In this document: piece after piece, positions 8,827 through 16,723 of the stretch
Layout: each line of letters opens with the position of its first letter
Position numbering within the stretch: the first letter of the stretch is position 1
Source of the DNA: Acetomicrobium hydrogeniformans ATCC BAA-1850
GTDB lineage: Bacteria > Synergistota > Synergistia > Synergistales > Acetomicrobiaceae
Assembly: GCF_000160455.2 (NCBI RefSeq)
Contig: NZ_ACJX03000001.1
Span: 186,001 to 250,000 of the forward strand
Direction: 5' to 3'
DNA length: 64,000 nucleotides
Translations under genes and position numbers: made by a program
The notes under the pieces: generated by a model
The model's database searches: none
What the model was told of the DNA's origin: nothing
What the model saw: only the letters and a program-made list of their open reading frames with translations

Positions 8827-9327
8827 TCACCTCTCCTCCGTCTTCGACTTATAAAGCGGTATGACGCCTCCCGCTTCAAAAATTTCCAAAATATGGTCAG
8901 AAAAAGGTACAAATCTGGCTTCATAACCGTTCGAAAATGCTGCCCTACCTTCTCTCACATCTACACTCACACTGAGTCCGTCTTGTATTTTCGAAAGGTC
9001 AAGATCGGGTATCTCTACAACACAAAGCCCACGATTGATGGCATTTCTATAAAAAATCCTGGCAAAAGACTTGGCTATGACTGCTTTAACGCCTGCAGCA
9101 AGCAGGGTAATAACTGCATGTTCGCGGCTAGAGCCACATCCGAAATTTTTTCCGGCCACAATGATGTCTCCCGGCTTGACCTTCGAGGGAAAGGCTTCGT
9201 CTGCTCCTTCCATTGCGTGTTTTGCTATATCCTGAGGTTCCGTAAGCTCCAAATACCTGCCGGGATAGATCTGATCCGTATCGATGTTGTTTCCGAAGAT
9301 ATGCACTACTCCTTTTATAGCGTCCAT
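8827..9327 (-). CDS. Aconitase-superfamily dehydratase small subunit (LeuD-type)
   Basis: Small (swivel-domain) subunit of a two-subunit aconitase-superfamily hydro-lyase, about 166 residues. Family motifs are [14 protein letters not shown] near the start and the substrate-binding loop [16 protein letters not shown] 9327 is preferred because GGGAGG lies seven bases upstream; an in-frame ATG at 9333 is too close to it. It pairs with the large subunit encoded 13 bases upstream. Annotation pipelines would usually call it 3-isopropylmalate dehydratase small subunit, but there are no other leucine genes here. Maleate hydratase, citraconate or dimethylmalate dehydratase fit the operon better (inference). 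Confidence 0.88.
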   Translation of the reverse strand: MDAIKGVVHIFGNNIDTDQIYPGRYLELTEPQDIAKHAMEGADEAFPSKVKPGDIIVAGKNFGCGSSREHAVITLLAAGVKAVIAKSFARIFYRNAINRGLCVVEIPDLDLSKIQDGLSVSVDVREGRAAFSNGYEARFVPFSDHILEIFEAGGVIPLYKSKTEER

Positions 9328-9339
9328 GGCCATTCCTCC

Positions 9340-10596
9340 CTAAAGAATTTTGCGAGGATCGGTAATCCTGCCGCTGATCGCAGAAGCCGCTGCCGTAGCG
9401 GGAGAGACAATGTAAATAGAAGCCTGCGTGCTTCCCATGCGACCGGGGAAGTTTCTGCTCGAGGTAGATACGCAGACGTCTCCGGGGGCAAGAACGCCTT
9501 CGTGCGCACCAAGACAGGGACCACATCCGGGGGTAACAAAAACCGCTCCAGCATCCATGAGGGTTTGAACGTAACCCAGCTTCAGGGCATCTTTAAACAC
9601 CTTCTTGGAAGCGGGAATAACTATACAGCGAACGTTTTTAGCTACACTTCTGCCCTTCAAAATTTCCGACGCCACTTTGATGTCGTTCAACCTGCCGCCC
9701 GTACAGGTTCCTATGAACACTTGAGTTACGGGTGTCCCCTCAACTTCCTCCACATTTGTTACATTGTCGACACTTCCCGGTAAGGCTATTTGGGGTTTTA
9801 GGTCGTTTACATCTATATGGTGTACTATCGAATAAGTAAAGCCTTCATCAGTGGTCAACACATCGAAATCTTCTCTTTTTGCGCCCATTGCTTCCAAAAA
9901 TCCAAACGTTATCTCATCGGGCTGTATATAAGCTGTCTTAGCGCCCATCTCCACAGACATGTTGCAAAGCACAAACCGCTCGTCCATCTCCATGGAGGAT
10001 AAAGTTGAACCTGTGAACTCTATGGCCTGATAAATGGCAGCATCCTGTTTTAACTTCCCTAAAACATGGAGTATTACGTCCTTTGCCATGACAGGAAAAG
10101 ATGGTTTTCCATCGAGATTAATATTGACGATTGAAGGCACTTTAAACCATAGTCTGCCCGTCAAGAGGATAATGGCCAAATCCGTGGCTCCTACACCGGT
10201 CGCAAAGGAACCGAGAGCTCCAAGCGTCGTGGTATGGGAATCCGTCTCTATGACCACTTTCCCGGGACCCACCAAGCCGCTTTCGGCCAAGAGTTGATGA
10301 CAAACACCTTCGCCTATGTCGTAAAGCATGTTAATTCCCATTTTTTCGCAAAATTCTCTCATTTGCTTCTGATTATCTGCTGCCTTTATGGTAGGGGGCG
10401 GGGAGTAGTGATCGAAGACAAAAGCCACCCTTTCAGGATGCGCAACTTTCTTTCCTCCCATTTCGTAAAAGGACTTTATTACTTGAAGATAAAGGTCGTT
10501 AACTTCTGCTAAATCTACTTCGGCCTCGACAATCTCACCTGTCTTGACGCTACTTTTACCGGACGCTTTGGCTAACAGTTTTTCAAGCGCGTGCAT
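9340..10596 (-). CDS. Aconitase-superfamily dehydratase large subunit (LeuC-type)
   Basis: Large, 4Fe-4S-binding subunit of a LeuCD-type hydro-lyase, about 418 residues. Cluster-ligand blocks are visible as CTGGRLNDI and GCGPCLGAHEG, and HTTTLGALGSFATGVGATD is a substrate-site block. ATG 10596 is preferred: AAGGAGG lies nine bases upstream, and two earlier in-frame ATGs either contain or abut that site. With this start it overlaps the end of the upstream gntR gene by 14 bases, implying coupling. Together with the small subunit it probably hydrates an unsaturated dicarboxylate. The operon suggests maleate to D-malate, but isopropylmalate, citraconate or dimethylmalate chemistry cannot be excluded. 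Confidence 0.88.
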   Translation of the reverse strand: MHALEKLLAKASGKSSVKTGEIVEAEVDLAEVNDLYLQVIKSFYEMGGKKVAHPERVAFVFDHYSPPPTIKAADNQKQMREFCEKMGINMLYDIGEGVCHQLLAESGLVGPGKVVIETDSHTTTLGALGSFATGVGATDLAIILLTGRLWFKVPSIVNINLDGKPSFPVMAKDVILHVLGKLKQDAAIYQAIEFTGSTLSSMEMDERFVLCNMSVEMGAKTAYIQPDEITFGFLEAMGAKREDFDVLTTDEGFTYSIVHHIDVNDLKPQIALPGSVDNVTNVEEVEGTPVTQVFIGTCTGGRLNDIKVASEILKGRSVAKNVRCIVIPASKKVFKDALKLGYVQTLMDAGAVFVTPGCGPCLGAHEGVLAPGDVCVSTSSRNFPGRMGSTQASIYIVSPATAAASAISGRITDPRKIL

Positions 10597-11359
10597 GTAG
10601 CTCATCCTCCTTCGCATGACCGTTTAATGGAACAAAAAATTGCAGCCCAAGTGATTGGGTAAACCGATAAATACGCTCCTGTGATATAAAAACGTGTTCA
10701 TAGGCTCTTCTTTCGGCTTCAGCTGCATTTCCCTCTGCTATAGCATCGACGATACCTGCATGTTCCATCCAGATTTCCTTGGGCCATTTTTCAAAGGGCA
10801 TGGGTGCCTTTTCTCTTGGAAAGGAAGAGACATTGCGTTCATATAATCTAATGATCCCTTCATGTATCCTACATAAGACATCATTGTGCGAGGTTGCTAC
10901 AACAATGGCATGAAAGATAGAATTCCACTTTTCGCCCAATAACGCTTTGTCAGACCTGTCTTCTTTAAAAAGCTCTTCAATTTTGAAAATGGTTTCTTTA
11001 AGTTTTTCTATATCCGATTGTGTTCTTCTTTTCGCAGCAATTGCCGCTGCCTTGGGCTCAATTATCAATCTGGCTTCAAATACTTGGGGCAGGATATCGA
11101 GAGGCCAATCCACCAAAAAGGACAGCGGCAGCGAAATTTCGCTCCACGCCTTTTCTTTTATAAATATACCCTGCCGATCCCGAACCTCAATTATGCCGAA
11201 GGCCTCGAGCATCGCCAGGGCTTCTCTTATCAAAGGGCGTGTGACCTGAAACATATTTGCCAGCTCGCGCTCGCTCGGCAGTTTATTGTCCCTGCCCAGC
11301 TTGTTTTCTTTTATCTGATCGTAAATACTAATTGCCAATTCTTTCCTCGTCATTTTCAC
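10583..11359 (-). CDS. GntR/FadR-family transcriptional regulator
   Basis: A 258-residue regulator with an N-terminal winged helix-turn-helix (LPSERELANMFQVTRPLIREAL, about residues 26-47) and a C-terminal FCD ligand-binding domain with helical RKR/E-rich segments. FCD domains of this family bind organic acids, often through a metal held by Asp and His residues. It is the first gene of the minus-strand organic-acid operon and its stop overlaps the dehydratase gene, so it most likely senses the substrate or an intermediate and controls the operon and itself. It is divergent from nifS across 0.24 kb. Confidence 0.9.
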   Translation of the reverse strand: MKMTRKELAISIYDQIKENKLGRDNKLPSERELANMFQVTRPLIREALAMLEAFGIIEVRDRQGIFIKEKAWSEISLPLSFLVDWPLDILPQVFEARLIIEPKAAAIAAKRRTQSDIEKLKETIFKIEELFKEDRSDKALLGEKWNSIFHAIVVATSHNDVLCRIHEGIIRLYERNVSSFPREKAPMPFEKWPKEIWMEHAGIVDAIAEGNAAEAERRAYEHVFISQERIYRFTQSLGLQFFVPLNGHAKEDELHARA

Positions 11360-11531
11360 ACCTCGAAATCTGGTATTCCAAGGTAGTCCAACTGGTTTTT
11401 TCTATTTTGCCACGTACTTTTTGATCAGTCAAGTAATTGGAAAATATTACACCACTCTCTTTTCAGGAATTGCTAACATCTTCACATTTTCTCCCAAATA
11501 AAAGAAATCCTGAAAGTAAACACGAAACTGC

Positions 11532-11560
11532 TTGACAATATCCCTGATAAAGGGTAAATT
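11532..11560 (+). promoter_or_regulatory. Sigma-70-type promoter of the nifS-iscU operon
   Basis: TTGACA at 11532-11537 and TAAATT at 11555-11560 with a 17-base spacer, ending about 45 bases before the nifS start. The -35 is a perfect consensus. Confidence 0.7.
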
Positions 11561-11605
11561 TTTAATGAAGTTAGGCTTATCTAATAAAGAGAGGCGATGC
11601 AAACT

Positions 11606-12775
11606 ATGAATCGTTTTGTATATCTAGATCACTCAGCAACGACGCCCGTGGACCAAAAAGTCCTGGAGGCGATGCTACCCTTCTTCTCCATGGACTTCGG
11701 AAATCCAAACAGCCTTCATGCCTGGGGAAGAAAGGCAAGGCAGGCGGTCGACCAAGCAAGAGACGAAGTTTCCCGGCTGATCAATGCCGAACCCTCTGAG
11801 ATCATATTTACAGGTGGAGGCAGCGAAGCCGATAATATAGCCATAAAGGGCGTTGCCTTAGCAAAAAAGGACAAGGGGCGCCACATAATAACCTCGGCGA
11901 TAGAACATCACGCCGTATTGGACACATGCAAATGGCTCGAAAAAGAGGGCTTCGACATCACCATCCTTCCCGTAGACGAATACGGCACGATAAGGCCCGA
12001 GGAGTTGAGAAAAGCTATTCGGCCCGACACTATACTGGTTACTATTCACTTTGCAAACAACGAGATAGGAACGGTCCAACCAATCGAACAGTTGGGGAAC
12101 ATATGCCGCGAGCAGGACGTGCTGTTTCATACAGACGCAGTTCAAGCAGCGGGACACATCCCCATAGACGTCAAAAAACTTCCAATAGATTTGATGACCA
12201 TGGCGGCACATAAGATGTACGGTCCAAAAGGAGTCGGGGCCTTATACATCAAAAAGGGAGTTAAAATCGTTCCTCTGATTCACGGAGGAGGCCAAGAGAG
12301 GGGATTGCGCTCGGGTACTGAAAATACGGCCGGAATAGTCGGTTTCGGCAAGGCTGCTGCTTTAGCCTCAGACAGGCTTGCCAAGGGCGAGCCAGAAAAG
12401 GAAAGAAATTTGCGCGATCGGCTGATAGACGGAATCTTGGAGAAAATTGAAGATGCGATGCTCACAGGCCACAGAACGGAGCGCCTGCCCTTCCACGCGA
12501 GCTTCTGTTTCCATTACATTGAGGGAGAATCCTTGCTTTTGCGTCTGGATGCCCTAGGGATCGGGGCAAGCAGCGGTTCGGCCTGCACATCGGGCAGCCT
12601 TGAGCCAAGCCATGTCTTGCTAGCCATAGGGTTGCCTCACGAGATAGCCCACGGTTCTTTGAGGCTTACCCTTGGGAAGGACACAAGCGAGGAAGACATA
12701 GATTACGTATTGGAAAATTTGCCAAAAGTAGTAGAGTCGTTAAGGGTAATGTCTCCTTACGGCAAAAGGGGGTAA
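11606..12775 (+). CDS. nifS: Cysteine desulfurase (NifS/IscS family)
   Basis: PLP enzyme that removes sulfur from L-cysteine to give alanine and an enzyme persulfide used for iron-sulfur clusters and thio-modification. Motifs: HSATTPVD near the start, the PLP-lysine block AAHKMYGPKGVGALY near residue 200, and the mobile-loop catalytic cysteine in SSGSACTSG near residue 325. About 389 residues is family-typical. The ATG at 11606 (MNRFVYLD) matches family N-termini; an in-frame ATG at 11597 has its Shine-Dalgarno too close. It is followed six bases later by the scaffold gene iscU, a minimal cluster-assembly operon. Confidence 0.95.
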   Translation: MNRFVYLDHSATTPVDQKVLEAMLPFFSMDFGNPNSLHAWGRKARQAVDQARDEVSRLINAEPSEIIFTGGGSEADNIAIKGVALAKKDKGRHIITSAIEHHAVLDTCKWLEKEGFDITILPVDEYGTIRPEELRKAIRPDTILVTIHFANNEIGTVQPIEQLGNICREQDVLFHTDAVQAAGHIPIDVKKLPIDLMTMAAHKMYGPKGVGALYIKKGVKIVPLIHGGGQERGLRSGTENTAGIVGFGKAAALASDRLAKGEPEKERNLRDRLIDGILEKIEDAMLTGHRTERLPFHASFCFHYIEGESLLLRLDALGIGASSGSACTSGSLEPSHVLLAIGLPHEIAHGSLRLTLGKDTSEEDIDYVLENLPKVVESLRVMSPYGKRG

Positions 12776-12781
12776 TATGTG

Positions 12782-13195
12782 ATGTATACGGAAAAGTTAA
12801 TGCAACTTTTCATGAATCCTAAAAACGTCGGAAGAATTGAAGATGCCGACGGCATAGGAGAGGTTGGAAATCCCGTCTGCGGAGACGTTATGAAGATCTA
12901 TCTGAAGATAGAAGACGACCGCATAGTAGACGTGAAATTTGAGACCTTCGGATGCGCGGCGGCCATTGCAACAAGCTCCATGGTTACTGAGCTTGTTAAG
13001 GGCAAAACGATAGAGGAAGCTTTGAAGGTGTCAAACAAAGACGTTGCCGAAGCGCTTGGCGGACTTCCGCCGCAAAAAGTCCACTGTTCATTGCTTGCCG
13101 AAGAAGGCATTAAAGCAGCTGTAGACGACTATCTGGCGAAAAAGGGCAATACTAAAAGGGAAGCGAGCGAAACAAAGCAATGTGCGAAGGCATAG
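12782..13195 (+). CDS. iscU: Iron-sulfur cluster scaffold (IscU/NifU N-terminal type)
   Basis: A 137-residue scaffold on which 2Fe-2S and 4Fe-4S clusters are assembled with sulfur from the adjacent desulfurase. The three conserved cysteines are present: PVCGD near residue 35, FGCAA near residue 60 and VHCS near residue 102. A GTG three bases upstream (12779) is an alternative start; AGGGGG precedes both. The C-terminus adds a lysine-rich tail ending in QCAKA that overlaps the next gene by 16 bases. No hscA, hscB or fdx follows, which is usual for this type in anaerobes. Confidence 0.94.
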   Translation: MYTEKLMQLFMNPKNVGRIEDADGIGEVGNPVCGDVMKIYLKIEDDRIVDVKFETFGCAAAIATSSMVTELVKGKTIEEALKVSNKDVAEALGGLPPQKVHCSLLAEEGIKAAVDDYLAKKGNTKREASETKQCAKA

Positions 13196-13620
13196 TGTGG
13201 GCGGTCTGCCTTTCAAAGAAAAAGGGCACCGTCAAAGAAGATGTAGGCGAAGCCACTCTTATCGAAGGAATGGGCCTTGAAGGCGATGCTCATGCCGGTT
13301 TCATGCACAGACAGGTGAGCTTACTTGCCCTGGAAGACATAGAGAAAATGCGGGAAAAGATGCCAAATTTAGGGCCGGGCAGTTTTGCGGAAAACATAAC
13401 GGTGAAAGGCCTCGATATGGACAGCCTGTCAATCGGAGACAGGATAAGCGTCGGCGAAACCCTGCTCGAGGTCACGCAGATCGGCAAGGAATGTCACAGC
13501 AAATGCGAAATTTTCAAAATAACCGGAGATTGCATAATGCCCAAAAAGGGAATCTTCTGTGCAGTCATTAAGGGCGGCCGCGTCAAGAAAGGCGATGTCG
13601 TAAAAAAGGTCAAGAAATAA
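13180..13620 (+). CDS. MOSC domain protein
   Basis: A single-domain MOSC protein (146 residues), related to the C-terminal domain of molybdenum cofactor sulfurase. Family elements are LEGDAHAG near residue 32, GSFAENI near residue 67 and a conserved cysteine region IGKECHSKCEIF near residue 105. MOSC proteins are thought to carry or transfer sulfur to metal centres. The overlap with iscU and co-transcription with nifS agree with a sulfur-transfer role, perhaps in molybdopterin or iron-sulfur maturation (inference). Confidence 0.88.
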   Translation: MCEGIVWAVCLSKKKGTVKEDVGEATLIEGMGLEGDAHAGFMHRQVSLLALEDIEKMREKMPNLGPGSFAENITVKGLDMDSLSIGDRISVGETLLEVTQIGKECHSKCEIFKITGDCIMPKKGIFCAVIKGGRVKKGDVVKKVKK

Positions 13621-13638
13621 CTTTAGAAATAGCGTTAT

Positions 13639-13687
13639 AAAACAAACAGCAGGCTTCGCTACAAGCCTGCTGTTTGTTTTTTATTTT
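13639..13687. terminator. Bidirectional intrinsic terminator
   Basis: An 18-base perfect inverted repeat (AAAACAAACAGCAGGCTT, loop CGCTAC, then its complement), with A and T runs on the outer flanks. It lies between the plus-strand MOSC gene and the converging minus-strand methyltransferase, so it can end both transcripts. Confidence 0.93.
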
Positions 13688-13740
13688 CCCATGAAGGACT
13701 AAAATCATATCGACATTCAAGCCAGCCTATAAATTTATAT

Positions 13741-14442
13741 TTACTTTAAGGGTTTGTAGGAAAGGGCACATATAAATCCACCGTCCTTCCTTCCCTGTCT
13801 TTGCGCTTCCCTTTCGAGCTCCAAAGCTTTTTCCCTATCCTCAAAATTAAAATCAGGCGGAACGAACAAAACCGCCTTGCCCTGAACGTTTTCCCCAGGC
13901 ATGGCAGCAATAAGCTCATCCAGCGTTCGAAAGTGGGCATGTCTAAAGACGCTTTCAGGATCTTTCTTGGCCTTTTTCTCGTAATACCTGCTCCAGGCGC
14001 TTCCTCCTCCAATGAGGCCGATTACCATGCGCCCGCCCGGTTTCAGCACACGATAAATCTCTGATAAGGTTTTCTTTAAATCAGAGGAGAATTCTAAAGC
14101 CGAAAGAGAAACAGCTGCATCGAAAGTTTCATCTTCGAAAGGCAGATCGTTTGCGTCGGCACAGCAAAAGTTTATGCAGAGATTTTCCCTCGCTGCCTTC
14201 TCTCGAGCCTTAACAAGCATCGCCTCAGAGATATCTATGCCGGTGACCCTTGCCCCCAATTTGGCCAGTTCCAAAGACAGATTCCCGGTACCGCAACCTA
14301 TGTCCAAAATTTCCATGCCTGATTCGGGTTTTAAAAATTCGTATATTACTGCCTTTTCAATTTTATCCACCAGCATGCCTTTAGGAGTCTTGTACCAGTC
14401 ATCGTAGGTATCTGCCATTTTGTCGTCAAAAATCTCCGCCAA
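13741..14442 (-). CDS. Class I SAM-dependent methyltransferase
   Basis: A 233-residue methyltransferase of the UbiE/Methyltransf_11 type. The SAM-binding motif I is ILDIGCGTGNLSLELA near residue 47, followed by the acidic strand VTGIDIS and the LKPGGRMVIG post-motif. It starts with TTG at 14442 after GAAAGGAG; a downstream ATG (about 14418) is possible. The substrate is unknown. The gene is alone, convergent with the nifS operon and divergent from ggt. Confidence 0.85.
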   Translation of the reverse strand: MAEIFDDKMADTYDDWYKTPKGMLVDKIEKAVIYEFLKPESGMEILDIGCGTGNLSLELAKLGARVTGIDISEAMLVKAREKAARENLCINFCCADANDLPFEDETFDAAVSLSALEFSSDLKKTLSEIYRVLKPGGRMVIGLIGGGSAWSRYYEKKAKKDPESVFRHAHFRTLDELIAAMPGENVQGKAVLFVPPDFNFEDREKALELEREAQRQGRKDGGFICALSYKPLK

Positions 14443-14579
14443 AACCTTCTCACTCCTTTCTGAATTTGTGCAACGCAGAAGGCAAATAAGCCAAAGAGTA
14501 GTATTATTTTATAGTAACACAAAAGGAACATATAACAGTTACAAAATAAATGGACCAATAATAAAGAGGTGAATATCAT

Positions 14580-16190
14580 ATGTTGTTTAACCCCTATTCC
14601 CATCGTTATCCTTCAAGGCGAAATCTGGTTTTCGCCAAAAAGGGTGTAGTTGCAACAGGACAACCATTGGCAGCCGAGGCTGGTTTGGAGATTATAAAAA
14701 AGGGCGGAAATGCAATAGATGCTGCAGTTGCTGCTGCAGCATGTTTAACAGTTGTTGAGCCAACTTCAAACGGCATAGGAGGAGATGCTTTCTGCATCGC
14801 CTACGTTAAGGGAAAATTATACGGCCTAAATTCCAGCGGCCCGGCGCCAAAAAATATATCCGCCGAAAAACTGACGAATGAAGGGTACAAAGATATTCCT
14901 TCCCTAGGTTGGATCCCCATAACCATACCGGGAGCCCCTGCAGCATGGGCAAAGTTGGTTAAGAGATTTGGAAAACTTCCCCTCCCCGATGTTTTAGCAC
15001 CCGCCATTAGATATGCCAAGGAGGGTTATCCCATATCCCCAGAGCTATCGGATAATTGGGCAAGACAACTCAATAAGTATCTTATGGCGGCCAAGGAAGA
15101 AAAGATATTTAAACACTGGTTCGATGTCTTTGCTCCCAAAGGACGGGCTCCTCTGCCGGGCGAAGTGTGGGGTTGCGAGGAGATGGCGGACACCTTGAGT
15201 GAAATTGCAGATACGGAAGCTGCGTCCTTTTACAAAGGACGACTTGCTGAAAAAATTCTGGAATTTTCGAAAACTACAGGCGGATATTTCGAAGTGGAAG
15301 ACTTCGAGTCCTTCGAACCGGAATGGGTAGATCCGCTGAACATCAATTACAAAGGTTTCGACGTCTGGGAACTGCCTCCTAACGGACAGGGACTGGTCGC
15401 ACTAGTAGCGCTTAACATCCTCAAAGGCTTCGATCTAACAGATAAAGAGGACCCGAGGTCATATCACCTTCAAATTGAGGCCACGAAACAGGCTTTCGCC
15501 GATGGTCTGTCCCTGCTTGGAGATCCAAGACACATCGAAATTCCCCTATTAAAGCTACTTTCCGAAGACTATGCCCGTCAGAGAAGGAGCGAAATAGGAG
15601 AGACCGCAAAGATCTACGCATCAGGTATCGCCCCTCACAGCAACACGGTTTACCTGGCTACGGCAGATGAAGAGGGCAACATGGTATCCTACATCCAGAG
15701 CAACTACATGGGCTTCGGATCGGGGCTGGTGGTACCGGGAACGGGAATCGCTCTGCATAACAGGGGCCATTGCTTCGTGCTCGATCCAAAACACCCCAAT
15801 TGCATAGCCCCGGGGAAACGCCCTTATCACACGATAATTCCCGGATTTTTGACAAAGGACGGTTCACCCGTGGGGCCTTTCGGAATTATGGGGGGCTACA
15901 TGCAACCCCAGGCTCACGTACAAGTATTAGCGAACTTGCTTGACTTTCATTTAAATCCCCAGGAGGCGCTGGACGCACCGCGCTGGCAGTGGATCAAGGA
16001 TAACATGGTATCTATAGAATACGGGATGCCGGAAAACGTCGCTACAGCATTGTCACGAATGGGACACGACGTGAAAATAGAGTTGGAACATCACCCCTTC
16101 GGAAGAGGGCAAATCATTTGGAAGACGGAACATGGTACCTACTGCTGTGCCACAGAACCTCGAACTGACGGACATATTGCTGTCTGGTAA
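14580..16190 (+). CDS. ggt: Gamma-glutamyltransferase family protein
   Basis: Ntn-hydrolase of the gamma-glutamyltranspeptidase family, 536 residues. The large-subunit N-terminal block (KKGGNAIDAAVAAAACLTVVEP, about residues 38-59) and the autoprocessing region with the candidate nucleophile threonine (SNTVYLATAD, about residues 345-355) are visible. The typical product is a self-cleaved heterodimer acting on glutathione or other gamma-glutamyl compounds. No signal peptide is present, so unlike the E. coli enzyme it is probably cytoplasmic. Because the TTH core seen in classical GGT is replaced by NTV, a related acylase-type substrate is possible. GAGGTG precedes the ATG. Confidence 0.88.
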   Translation: MLFNPYSHRYPSRRNLVFAKKGVVATGQPLAAEAGLEIIKKGGNAIDAAVAAAACLTVVEPTSNGIGGDAFCIAYVKGKLYGLNSSGPAPKNISAEKLTNEGYKDIPSLGWIPITIPGAPAAWAKLVKRFGKLPLPDVLAPAIRYAKEGYPISPELSDNWARQLNKYLMAAKEEKIFKHWFDVFAPKGRAPLPGEVWGCEEMADTLSEIADTEAASFYKGRLAEKILEFSKTTGGYFEVEDFESFEPEWVDPLNINYKGFDVWELPPNGQGLVALVALNILKGFDLTDKEDPRSYHLQIEATKQAFADGLSLLGDPRHIEIPLLKLLSEDYARQRRSEIGETAKIYASGIAPHSNTVYLATADEEGNMVSYIQSNYMGFGSGLVVPGTGIALHNRGHCFVLDPKHPNCIAPGKRPYHTIIPGFLTKDGSPVGPFGIMGGYMQPQAHVQVLANLLDFHLNPQEALDAPRWQWIKDNMVSIEYGMPENVATALSRMGHDVKIELEHHPFGRGQIIWKTEHGTYCCATEPRTDGHIAVW

Positions 16191-16204
16191 AGAGGAGACC
16201 CGCC

Positions 16205-16669
16205 ATGAGGAGAAAGGACCGCGAAATAACGGACCAAAAATGGATAGAGGAAGTTTTAGAGGAAGGGAAAGTTTGTTTTTTGTCGCTTTGTAGGAATAAT
16301 GAACCGTACATCGTGCCGATGCATTATGCATGGAAAGACGGTTTTCTTTACCTTCACTCAGCCTTAGAAGGCAAAAAGGTAGATATTGCCAGAGAAAACC
16401 TTAGAGTTTCTTTTTGCGTAGTTCCTGAATGGAAGATTATCGAGGGACCAAGGCCTTGCGATTGGACAACACATTATCGCAGCGTGATAGGTTCAGGGAT
16501 CGTTTCATTCATCGAAGACGAAACCGAAAAAAGAAAGGCTCTGACTATCTTCGTTGAACACTTCGCCCACGGGGCCTTCGAGCTTCCAAAGCCCATGTTA
16601 GACCGTGTGTTAGTATGGAAAATCAAAGTAGATAGCATTACCGGAAAACAAAATCCCGGCCCTCAATAA
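16205..16669 (+). CDS. Pyridoxamine 5'-phosphate oxidase-like flavin split-barrel protein
   Basis: A 154-residue protein of the flavin-binding split-barrel superfamily (NimA/PNPOx-like). The pattern FLSLCRNNEPYIVPMHYAW near residue 28 and the FLYLHSALEGKK strand are typical of FMN-binding members annotated as 5-nitroimidazole-resistance-like proteins. It follows ggt by 14 bases with an AGGAGA ribosome binding site, suggesting co-transcription. The physiological substrate is unknown. Confidence 0.82.
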   Translation: MRRKDREITDQKWIEEVLEEGKVCFLSLCRNNEPYIVPMHYAWKDGFLYLHSALEGKKVDIARENLRVSFCVVPEWKIIEGPRPCDWTTHYRSVIGSGIVSFIEDETEKRKALTIFVEHFAHGAFELPKPMLDRVLVWKIKVDSITGKQNPGPQ

Positions 16670-16675
16670 TCCGAT

Positions 16676-16715
16676 AAAAAAGTGGCAAGGCCAAAAGCAA
16701 TTAATTTGGCCTTGC
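16676..16715 (-). terminator. Intrinsic terminator of the rtcB operon
   Basis: Hairpin GCAAGGCCAAA / TTTGGCCTTGC (16685-16715). On the minus strand it is followed by CACTTTTTTATCGG, giving the U-tract. It lies eight bases after the rtcB stop. The plus-strand side lacks a clean U-tract. Confidence 0.8.
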
Positions 16716-16723
16716 AACTTTAC

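Noticed and set aside
8893-9783. A 296-codon plus-strand open frame opposite the LeuC/LeuD-type genes
   Set aside because: It is antisense to two genes with intact motifs, has no recognisable domain, and no ribosome binding site; a shadow of codon bias.
13639-13680. The long perfect inverted repeat after the MOSC gene as a mobile-element end or operator
   Set aside because: Its position between convergent genes and flanking T-runs make it an ordinary bidirectional terminator.
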